NCBI GenBank assembly: GCA_964563495.1
Contig: CAZLYK010000030.1
Location: forward strand, 1-47,708
Source: CAZLYK01 sp964563495
Lineage (GTDB): Bacteria > Acidobacteriota > Blastocatellia > RBC074
Direction of reading: 5' to 3'
DNA length: 47,708 bases
How positions within the stretch are numbered: the first letter of the stretch is position 1; every line of letters begins with the position of its first letter. A program made the translations under genes and the position numbers. Shown piece after piece: positions 28,509 through 34,935 of this stretch. Below the pieces are notes generated by a model, which saw nothing but the letters and a program-made list of their open reading frames with translations, did no database searches and was not told the origin of the DNA.

Positions 28509-29051
28509 TTAAGCGGATTTGCCCAAGGTCTTCTCGCCCTGCTTCCAGTTGCACGGGCAGAGTTCGTCAGTCTGCAGCGCATCGAGCACTCGCAGAGTCT
28601 CATCGACGTTGCGGCCGACCGAAAGATCGTTGACCGAGACCCAACGTATGACGCCATCCGGATCGACGATGAAGGTGGCGCGCAGGGCGACCCCCTCCTC
28701 CTTATGAAGGATCCCCAGTGCGGTCGAAAGCTCGCGCTTGGTGTCGGCCAGCATTGGATACGGCAGATTCTTCAGATCGGGATGATTGTTACGCCAGGCC
28801 AGGTGGACAAAGTGCGTATCGGTGCTCACGCCCAACACTTGCGCATCCCGGTCGGCGAAATCTTTGTTCCGTTTCCCAAACTCCGCTATCTCGGTCGGAC
28901 AGATAAAGGTGAAATCCATCGGCCAGAAAAACACCACCTGCCACTTGCCCTTGTAACTCTCATGACTGATATCTTTAAACTGCTTGTCCTTCTCCAAACT
29001 GACCACTGCCTTAAGATTGAAATTCGGTAACTTGTCTCCTACTGTCAACAT
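28509..29051 (-). CDS. ahpC: Alkyl hydroperoxide reductase subunit C (mycobacterial-type peroxiredoxin)
   Basis: A 180-residue peroxiredoxin. The peroxidatic cysteine is Cys51 in DFTFICPTEI; two C-terminal cysteines, Cys165 and Cys167 (ELCPCNWKQG), match the three-cysteine mycobacterial AhpC type that uses AhpD as its electron donor. Other blocks: FFWPMDFTFICPTE, VLGVSTDTHFVHLAW, and ATFIVDPDGVIRWVSVND. The ATG has an AAGGAG ribosome site. A PerR-type operator at 29086-29100 is about 35 bases upstream of the start, so it should be induced by peroxide. Confidence 0.96.
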   Translation of the reverse strand: MLTVGDKLPNFNLKAVVSLEKDKQFKDISHESYKGKWQVVFFWPMDFTFICPTEIAEFGKRNKDFADRDAQVLGVSTDTHFVHLAWRNNHPDLKNLPYPMLADTKRELSTALGILHKEEGVALRATFIVDPDGVIRWVSVNDLSVGRNVDETLRVLDALQTDELCPCNWKQGEKTLGKSA

Positions 29052-29085
29052 TCTCTTTTTCTCCTTATATGAAATACTTCTATTT

Positions 29086-29100
29086 TTAGATTTAGTCTAA
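29086..29100. promoter_or_regulatory. PerR-type operator upstream of ahpC
   Basis: TTAGATTTAGTCTAA, a 7-1-7 inverted repeat of the Fur/PerR box type. Its reverse complement differs by only one base from the site at 29591-29605 in front of perR. Confidence 0.8.
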
Positions 29101-29126
29101 GCAATCGATCAAAAAAATTTCGCAGC

Positions 29127-29151
29127 GATAGCATTCAAGAAAAATGCTATC
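29127..29151 (-). terminator. Hairpin downstream of perR, possible terminator
   Basis: Perfect 9-base stem GATAGCATT/AATGCTATC with a 7-base loop, followed on the minus strand, after about 10 bases, by a T-run (AAATTTTTTT). It lies 12 bases beyond the perR stop, between perR and ahpC, so it may separate the two transcripts. Confidence 0.55.
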
Positions 29152-29162
29152 TCACTGCATGA

Positions 29163-29585
29163 TCAGCCCGTCAGGCAATTAGAGCAGAGCCCCCTGAGGA
29201 TGACCTCAAAGTTTTCTACCTTTTGGCTGCCCGGCAGCGAGTGGAACTGCAAATTGTCAAACTGCCCGGGATCAAGATCCTCGACTTTGCCGCATTTGCG
29301 GCAAACAAAGTGATGATGATCCGAGGTGTTGGGGTCGAATCGAACAATCCCTCCCTCAAAGACCTCACGGATCATACCGGCTCCCTTGAGCCAATTCAGT
29401 GTGTTATAGACCGTCGCTCGCGAGGTCATGGGAAACCTCTCGTTGACTGCTCTCAACACCTCCTCGGCGGTAGGGTGATCGGTTGCCGATTGCAGGTATT
29501 CGACGATGGCTCGCCTCTGTGGCGTCATTTTTAGTCCATAAGACTCGACCATCGTCTCCACTGCTCTTTGATTCAATCGCGTCAT
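29163..29585 (-). CDS. perR: Peroxide-responsive Fur-family repressor PerR
   Basis: A 140-residue metalloregulator. The PerR regulatory-metal ligands are all present: His37 (TDHPTAEEV), Asp84 (RFDPNTS), His90, His92 and Asp103, one position off the Bacillus subtilis numbering for the last four. The structural zinc cysteines are Cys95, Cys98, Cys134 and Cys137. The Asp in RFD favours PerR over Fur. The DNA-binding helix is TSRATVYNTLNWL. Iron-loaded PerR senses hydrogen peroxide by histidine oxidation and releases its targets. Matching boxes lie before perR itself and before ahpC. A TTG in frame one codon upstream is an alternative start. Confidence 0.95.
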   Translation of the reverse strand: MTRLNQRAVETMVESYGLKMTPQRRAIVEYLQSATDHPTAEEVLRAVNERFPMTSRATVYNTLNWLKGAGMIREVFEGGIVRFDPNTSDHHHFVCRKCGKVEDLDPGQFDNLQFHSLPGSQKVENFEVILRGLCSNCLTG

Positions 29586-29590
29586 CAACC

Positions 29591-29605
29591 CTAGACTAAA
29601 TCTAA
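29591..29605. promoter_or_regulatory. PerR-type operator upstream of perR (autoregulation)
   Basis: CTAGACTAAATCTAA, the reverse complement of the ahpC-proximal box with one change. It is 5 bases upstream of the perR start, so bound PerR would block its own transcription or translation start region. Confidence 0.8.
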
Positions 29606-29847
29606 ATTGAGATTATGTCAAGAGGTTTAAGGCATGGCCGAAAAGTTGATGAAAAAGTGCTTTCCAGAATTTTCTAATTTTGATATGCGAAAAAATCGCA
29701 AAATATTTTGTGTAGGATGGCAGATTTTAGGATTGAAACTCGCCTGTAAGAGTAGAAGGGAAATTAAGAGGTGAAATCGTAAGGTACTTGAAATGTTCTC
29801 GCTTCCAAAAAGTTTTGTGGCATTGGCCACGCCAACAAGGAGGAGTT

Positions 29848-30211
29848 ATGAAAACCGTATCCATCGAAGAAACCGAACTGAGTGTGGAAGAAATGGAAGA
29901 AGTGATTGCTCCAATAGCCGGCCTCAACCATANNNNNNNNNNNNNNNNNNNNNNNNNNNNNNNNNNNNNNNNNNNNNNNNNNNNNNNNNNNNNNNNNNNN
30001 NNNNNNNNNNNNNNNNNNNNNNNNNNNNNNNNACGAAACACTGGATGTTGACCTGAGTGTGGAAGAAATGGAAGAAGTGATTGCTCCATTAGGCGGCCCC
30101 AACCATAACGAAACACTGGATGTTGACCTGAGTGTGGAAGAAATGGAAGAAGTGATTGCTCCGGGGAATACACATCAACACAATGAGACGCTGGTCAGCG
30201 ATGCCCAGTGA
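29848..30211 (+). CDS. Tandem-repeat small peptide, candidate multi-unit precursor (contains assembly gap)
   Basis: A short gene with a near-ideal AAGGAGGAG ribosome site 4 bases before ATG. The N-terminal 28 residues are MKTVSIEETE followed by LSVEEMEEVIAPIAGLNH. After the gap come two 25-residue units, each starting NETLDVDLSVEEMEEVIAP and ending LGGPNH or GNTHQH, and a final NETLVSDAQ. The units are identical over 56 of 75 bases. Each contains a leader-like acidic helix (LSVEEMEEVIAP) resembling recognition helices of double-glycine-type peptide leaders, followed by a short Gly/Pro/Asn/His stretch. The 100 N placeholder is not a multiple of three and breaks the frame. Joined directly, the flanks read in frame as 87 residues; each extra unit adds 25. 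It heads a cassette with a TPR protein and a PqqD-M50-HlyD fusion, so I infer a secreted, processed peptide. No family was recognised. Confidence 0.75.
29933..30032. other. Assembly gap of exactly 100 N inside the tandem repeat
   Basis: The conventional unknown-length placeholder. The left flank ends CATA and the right flank starts ACGAAACA; together they restore CAT-AAC-GAA-ACA, the unit junction seen at 30104-30112. The gap therefore lies at a unit boundary, and the missing DNA is probably a whole number of 75-bp units, possibly zero. Confidence 0.95.
30032..30181 (+). repeat. Two visible 75-bp tandem units of the peptide gene
   Basis: Units at 30032-30106 and 30107-30181. The first 56 bases are identical; differences are confined to the last 19 bases (CTCCATTAGGCGGC versus CTCCGGGGAATACA). 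A third, N-terminal, partial copy at about 29878-29931 is identical from CTGAGTGTGG to GCTCC. Such close identity points to recent duplication and explains why the assembler broke here. Confidence 0.9.
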
Positions 30212-30251
30212 GTTTCCACAGGAACGCAAGCTGCCCGAATAGTACTGTTCC

Positions 30252-30282
30252 TCTGCCGCAGGGCACGCCGCTCGACGGCAGA
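30252..30282 (+). terminator. Weak hairpin between peptide gene and TPR gene, possible attenuator
   Basis: Stem TCTGCCG/CGGCAGA with a 17-base loop; three further pairs follow beyond a C-A mismatch. No proper T-run follows (only CTTTTC nearby). It could lower expression of the downstream genes relative to the peptide, a common arrangement in peptide operons, but the evidence is structural only. Confidence 0.3.
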
Positions 30283-30332
30283 AGAAACGCCTTTTCGCGC
30301 CGCTCACCGCACCACTGCTTTCGGAGTCTGCG

Positions 30333-31199
30333 ATGACCGCCTCACAATCAAAAATGGAGTTGAAGAAGCGCCTGCGTGCGCTGATGAACAGGGCGGATCA
30401 GTGCCGGGAACAGGCGCAGTATCAGCAGGCCGAAATATTGTACGGGGAAGCACTGGCGCTGGCGGAAGCGGAATTTGGCGCTGACCATCTGGAAGTTTCA
30501 GCCCTTCTCAACAACCTCGCTGTGCTCTACAAGTACACCGGCAATTTCGACGCCGCCGAACCACTCTATCAGCGCGCCCTGCAAATCACGGAACAACATC
30601 TCGGCATGGAGCATCCGACTATCGCCACGATTTATCACAACCTCGGTGGATTGGAACACGCGCGCGGTCGTTACGCCAGAGGCGAGCCGTTCGCGCGCCG
30701 GTCAGTCGAAATCCGAGTACGCGCGCTCGGTCCCGATCACGTGGAGGTCGCGGCGGACATCGCGGCGCTGGCGGCAATCCTCGACGGGCAGAAAAAGTAT
30801 GACCAATCCGAACCGCTGTACGAGCGGGCGCTGGCGATTTTCCACCAGGCGTACGGCGAAGAGCATTACGAAATCGCCATCAACCTGAACAATCTGGCGG
30901 CGCTCAAACAGGCGCAAGGCCGGAGTGCGGAAGCCGAAGCGCTGTACCGCCGCGCGCTGGTGCTGAAAGAAAAACTGCTGGGCGCGGACCATCCCGATGT
31001 GGCGATGACACTCAATAATCTGGCCGTTCTGTTGAAGAAGCAGGGCCAATCTGAAGAAGCCGCGCAGTTGTATCAGCGGGCCTTGGGCATCTTTGAAAAG
31101 ACGCTCGATCCGCAGCATCCGAAGGTGATTACGTGCCGGGAGAATTACGCACGATTGCAGCGGCAGATCGCGGCGGTAGAGTACCGCACGCCAAGTTGA
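30333..31199 (+). CDS. Tetratricopeptide-repeat protein, kinesin-light-chain type
   Basis: A 288-residue soluble protein composed almost entirely of 42-residue TPR units (NNLAVLYKYTGNFDAAEPLY, HNLGGLEHARGRYARGEPFA, NNLAALKQAQGRSAEAEALY, NNLAVLLKKQGQSEEAAQLY), each ending in the KLC-type HPxV/HPDV link. No signal peptide or membrane segment. TPR solenoids bind peptides or partner proteins. Its place between the repeat peptide and the protease/export fusion suggests it binds the precursor or the fusion protein; this is inference. The ATG has GGAG 6 bases upstream, and the gene ends 9 bases before the next start, so those two genes are probably co-transcribed. Confidence 0.88.
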   Translation: MTASQSKMELKKRLRALMNRADQCREQAQYQQAEILYGEALALAEAEFGADHLEVSALLNNLAVLYKYTGNFDAAEPLYQRALQITEQHLGMEHPTIATIYHNLGGLEHARGRYARGEPFARRSVEIRVRALGPDHVEVAADIAALAAILDGQKKYDQSEPLYERALAIFHQAYGEEHYEIAINLNNLAALKQAQGRSAEAEALYRRALVLKEKLLGADHPDVAMTLNNLAVLLKKQGQSEEAAQLYQRALGIFEKTLDPQHPKVITCRENYARLQRQIAAVEYRTPS

Positions 31200-31208
31200 G
31201 ATTGACCG

Positions 31209-33749
31209 ATGCAGACCGACTACTGCACATACCCTCCCCAAATCGCCGCCGACGTGGAAATCACCGAGCAACGCGATGGCGACCGGCAGGCTTTCATCGT
31301 CGGCTCGGTCTCGGCAGGTCGCTTCATTCTGCTGCGCGAGACGGAGCACAAGGTGCTGTGCCTGCTCGATGAAGCACGCCCGTCCGCAGTAGTTTGCGCG
31401 GAATTCAAACAACAGCACGTTGCGACACTCTCGCTGACGGTGCTCACGCGGTTCCTGGCAAAGCTGGACGAGGTGGGCATCCTGGCGGGCGAATGCAGAC
31501 ACCGCGAAGCGGTGGCTGATCCGCAGGCCAGCGCGCGGTTTTACTACCGCCTCCCGCTCTTCAATCCCGAACGGTTATTTGCGCGCATCGTGACGCCACT
31601 GAGCTGGCTTTGGACGCCGGGCTTTGCCTGGTCCTCGTTCGGGCTGATGTTGCTGGTAGCGGCGGCGGCGTTGCTGAACTTAACGGAGGTGTTGAGCTAT
31701 GGCGTTGCCACGATGCACGACCATTACATTGCGATTTTAATCGCCGGCATCGTCATCGGCATCACGCACGAATTCGCACACGGCTTGACGTGCAAAGCTT
31801 TTGGCGGGCGCGTGACGGAAGTCGGCGTGCTGATGATCTTTTACGTCTTACCCGGTTTGTATTGCAACGTTTCGGGAGTGCATCTGATTCCGCAGCGTGG
31901 GCGGCGGTTGTGGGTGATTCTGGCGGGTGTTTACTGGCAAATGCTCGTCGGGGCGGCGGCGTTGCTGGCGTGGTTTTTGTTGGCGCCGCACACGCTGCCG
32001 GCAGACCTGGCGTTCATCCTCTTTCTGGGCGGCGTGGTGGATGTGATCTTCAATGCGAATCCGCTGATCAAACTCGATGGCTATTACTTCCTGAGCCAGT
32101 GGCTGCGCTTGCCGAATCTGATGGATCGTTCGCGTGCGTATTGGCGCGGGCTGCTCAAGCGGATGCTCTTCGGCGAGCCGAACGAAGCGGCAGCGAAGTG
32201 GGGCAGGCGCGAGCGTGCGATCTATGGTGTGTTCGGGCTGGTTTCTTTTGTTTATACCGTGTCGCTGCGGATCGTCATCGTGTATCTAGCAGGCAATTAT
32301 TTAATGGACTCCTTTCATCTGCTGGGGCTGTTCCTGACTGTGGGGCTGGCGCTTGTCTATGCGCGGCATTTGCTCAAACAGTTGCTGACAGCCGCAGTAC
32401 AACGAATTGCGAGGGTACGCAAAATGGAAACGAACAAGGAAATTAAACCCGCGCGACGGCTGCGCCGATTGATCCCGCTGGCCATCGTATTACTCATCGT
32501 CGTCCTGCTGCTCCTGCCGTGGAGTGCATCGGTCGGCAACTACGGCACGCTCGTCGCCTTACCGGGACAGCAGGCAATCATCCACGCGCCCGAAAGCGCT
32601 ACTCTGACAACCTTACGCATACAGCCGGGCGAACAGGTCGCGGCGGGTGCGATCATCGGGCAGATGAGTAACTTTGATCTGGACGAACAGATCGTCCAGT
32701 CACAAGCCGAGTTAGCACGCGCCCAGGCTGATTATGGCCGCTTGCTCGGTGAATTGCGTATCCATAATGAAGCAGTGACACGTGCCGGGTTGCAGTTGCT
32801 GCAGCGCCAACACGACTACGATGAAATTCACGCCGAACAGCAGCAGATCCATGCCCAGCGGCAGGCGAGGCCAGCCTTGGAAGCCATAAAAATTGTTGCC
32901 ATCTCCGCCACCACAAAATGGACACCGGAAAAAGACGCTGCGTCTTATCCGCCTGCGCTGGCGGCATTGCAAACCGAAGTTGATTTGCGCCGCGCCCAGC
33001 TTGAAGAAGCTCTCACCCAGCGTACCCGCGCGCGGCAACTCGCCGCACAGGGCATCCTGCCGCGCAGCGAGTTGGATGCCACGGAAACGCGCGCCCGTAC
33101 CCTGGCGCTTGAGATGGATGCCGCGCGCGAACGTCTTGCCGCTGCCCTGATTGACCATCAGCGCAAACATACCCACACCGCCACAGAAATGAATGTGGCG
33201 CGCACGGAGCGGGATGCGGCAACCGCGCAAACCCAACGGCTCGAAAGCGACTTGCAGGCCGCACGCACGCTCCTCACTACGCTGGCAGAACGGCGTGATT
33301 TGTTACAACGCAAGCACGCCCAATTCGTCCTCACGACACCGCGTGCCGGGGCCGTCTTCGGCGAAGAATTGCCACGGATGACAGGACGCTTTTTTCAGAA
33401 AGGCGAAGAGATTTGCCGCGTCGCCGACACGCGGCAGCTACTGTTGCGGATACTGGTGCCGGAACGCGAAATCGGCGATGTCCGCGTCGGTCAGCCGGTG
33501 CGCCTGAAAGCTCGCTCTTTCCCTGACCGTCTCTTTTTCGGCGCAGTCTCCAAGCTCGGTGGCGAGAGTGAATTGGATGAGAATCGGCAGGCGACGTATC
33601 GCGTTGAGTTGATGATTGAAAACAATGATGGCGCGTTGCGCCCTGGAATGACGGCTTTTGCGCGGATTGAGTTTAGTCATCAAATGATTGGCCAAACCTT
33701 ATGGCACAAACTAAAACAGGCCTTGCGACCTGAGTTATGGATGCTCTAA
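31209..33749 (+). CDS. PqqD-like / M50 metalloprotease / HlyD adaptor fusion protein
   Basis: An 846-residue three-part membrane protein. Residues about 8-97 resemble a PqqD-type peptide-binding domain (GRFILLRETEHKVLCLLDEA, then RFLAKLDEVGILAG). Residues about 135-400 are a multi-pass M50 (site-2-protease-like) domain with the zinc motif HEFAH in GITHEFAHGLTCKAFGG and the second-ligand motif NANPLIKLDGYYFLS. After a further membrane segment (LIPLAIVLLIVVLLLLPW, about 420) comes an HlyD-type adaptor: lipoyl-like halves (LVALPGQQAIIHAPESATL; FVLTTPRAGAVFGEELPRM), a long coiled coil (about 480-700), and a beta-barrel end (LRPGMTAFARIEF). Related M50-HlyD fusions accompany bacterial peptide export and processing. 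I infer binding, cutting and export of the upstream peptide. No ABC transporter is encoded nearby. Its TAA overlaps the stop of the convergent glycosyltransferase gene. Confidence 0.9.
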   Translation: MQTDYCTYPPQIAADVEITEQRDGDRQAFIVGSVSAGRFILLRETEHKVLCLLDEARPSAVVCAEFKQQHVATLSLTVLTRFLAKLDEVGILAGECRHREAVADPQASARFYYRLPLFNPERLFARIVTPLSWLWTPGFAWSSFGLMLLVAAAALLNLTEVLSYGVATMHDHYIAILIAGIVIGITHEFAHGLTCKAFGGRVTEVGVLMIFYVLPGLYCNVSGVHLIPQRGRRLWVILAGVYWQMLVGAAALLAWFLLAPHTLPADLAFILFLGGVVDVIFNANPLIKLDGYYFLSQWLRLPNLMDRSRAYWRGLLKRMLFGEPNEAAAKWGRRERAIYGVFGLVSFVYTVSLRIVIVYLAGNYLMDSFHLLGLFLTVGLALVYARHLLKQLLTAAVQRIARVRKMETNKEIKPARRLRRLIPLAIVLLIVVLLLLPWSASVGNYGTLVALPGQQAIIHAPESATLTTLRIQPGEQVAAGAIIGQMSNFDLDEQIVQSQAELARAQADYGRLLGELRIHNEAVTRAGLQLLQRQHDYDEIHAEQQQIHAQRQARPALEAIKIVAISATTKWTPEKDAASYPPALAALQTEVDLRRAQLEEALTQRTRARQLAAQGILPRSELDATETRARTLALEMDAARERLAAALIDHQRKHTHTATEMNVARTERDAATAQTQRLESDLQAARTLLTTLAERRDLLQRKHAQFVLTTPRAGAVFGEELPRMTGRFFQKGEEICRVADTRQLLLRILVPEREIGDVRVGQPVRLKARSFPDRLFFGAVSKLGGESELDENRQATYRVELMIENNDGALRPGMTAFARIEFSHQMIGQTLWHKLKQALRPELWML

Positions 33750-34924
33750 GGCTGATCTCCATTCGCGAGAATGAGTTCGAAAAGCCGCAGGGTTTGGCGA
33801 GCGGACTGGTCCCAGGAAAACATCTCGGCGCGTTTAATGGCTTTGGCTGAAAGGGAATACCTCAAATCTTCTTGCGTCACCAGCAGCTCAAGGGCCGAGG
33901 CCAGATCGCGGGTATTTTCGGGATCGAAGAAGATGGCTGCGTCCTCGGCCATTTCTGGAAGGGCGCTGGCTCTCGCAGCGGCGATGGGCAGGCCCAGGGC
34001 GAGGGCTTCGAGCAAAGGAAACGAGCAGGTCTCAGCCAATGATGGGTGGATAAAGGTGAGTGCGCCTTTATAAATGTCGATCAGTTGCCGGCGCGGGCAT
34101 GCGTCCAGGTGTTTGACGCGAGAGCCCAGATCCAACCGGGCGATCTCGACCTCGACTTCCCGCCAATAGGACTGGTCGGCGGCCTCGCCGGCCAGCACCA
34201 GCGACAGTTGCGGGTGCTTTTGGGCAATCCCGGCGAAAGCCTGCAAAAGGCGAACTACATTTTTATACCGATGGAATTGAGAGACGAAAAGCAGGTAAGG
34301 CCGGGTGAGGCCGAGTCTGAGCAGGGCATCGGGATCGACCGGCGTTTTGCGTTCGGTCTCGCCCCAATCGATTCCGTGGTAGATCACCTCCGGCTCACGC
34401 TGCAATCGGCCTGAAAGCTCGATCAATCTGTCTTTTGTGTCGTGGCTGAAGACGATTGCCGCGTCGCTCTGTTTGAGGGCCCTGAGCATCAATCGCCGGA
34501 GCAGGACGAGGCGCAACCGTCTCAACCCCGATCGTTCGTCGGCGATCAGGCAATTGCGCAGCGGCATGGAGTTGTGAAGAGCCAGAACCGTCTTGACCCG
34601 GGAAACTCGCCGGCCCGGTCCGAACCCGGCATTGGAGAAGAGCAGATCCGGTTTAAGTCTGTTCAGGTGGACCGGCAGAACAAAGAGCCGCCAAAGCAAC
34701 TTGAGAATGCCCGACCCGACCCACGACTTCCCTTTTCCGGCCAGGGTGACGCGGCGAAATTCAAAATTCGCCGCCTCCGGCGGCATGACCAGGTCGTCGA
34801 GATCCCCGGCGTGAAAGACTATGAACTCAGATTGCCTTGCCTGGATTGCCAGGCGCGGCAAAAGCTGGTTGAGATAGACCCTGCCGCCGCTGACTGCAGC
34901 CGTGGCATCGATGACGATTCGCAT
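33746..34924 (-). CDS. Glycosyltransferase, GT4 (family 1) type
   Basis: A 392-residue GT-B-fold sugar transferase. N-terminal half starts MRIVIDATAAVSGGRVYLNQ; C-terminal nucleotide-sugar-binding half has PYLLFVSQFHRYKNVVRLLQAF, LVLAGEAAD, GALTFIHPSLAETCSFPLLEALALG and the ExxxxG/A-type end. I chose ATG 34924, where family similarity begins; the longer frame lies over the preceding gene. It is the last gene of the exopolysaccharide cluster and overlaps the convergent fusion gene by 4 bases at their stops. Acceptor and donor are unknown. Confidence 0.9.
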   Translation of the reverse strand: MRIVIDATAAVSGGRVYLNQLLPRLAIQARQSEFIVFHAGDLDDLVMPPEAANFEFRRVTLAGKGKSWVGSGILKLLWRLFVLPVHLNRLKPDLLFSNAGFGPGRRVSRVKTVLALHNSMPLRNCLIADERSGLRRLRLVLLRRLMLRALKQSDAAIVFSHDTKDRLIELSGRLQREPEVIYHGIDWGETERKTPVDPDALLRLGLTRPYLLFVSQFHRYKNVVRLLQAFAGIAQKHPQLSLVLAGEAADQSYWREVEVEIARLDLGSRVKHLDACPRRQLIDIYKGALTFIHPSLAETCSFPLLEALALGLPIAAARASALPEMAEDAAIFFDPENTRDLASALELLVTQEDLRYSLSAKAIKRAEMFSWDQSARQTLRLFELILANGDQP

Positions 34925-34935
34925 TGCCTGGTTTA

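Noticed and set aside
29848..30211. Graspetide (omega-ester peptide) precursor, because of repeated Thr/Ser and Glu/Asp
   Set aside because: No ATP-grasp ligase gene is present in the cassette or elsewhere in the window; the acidic residues lie in the leader-like helix.
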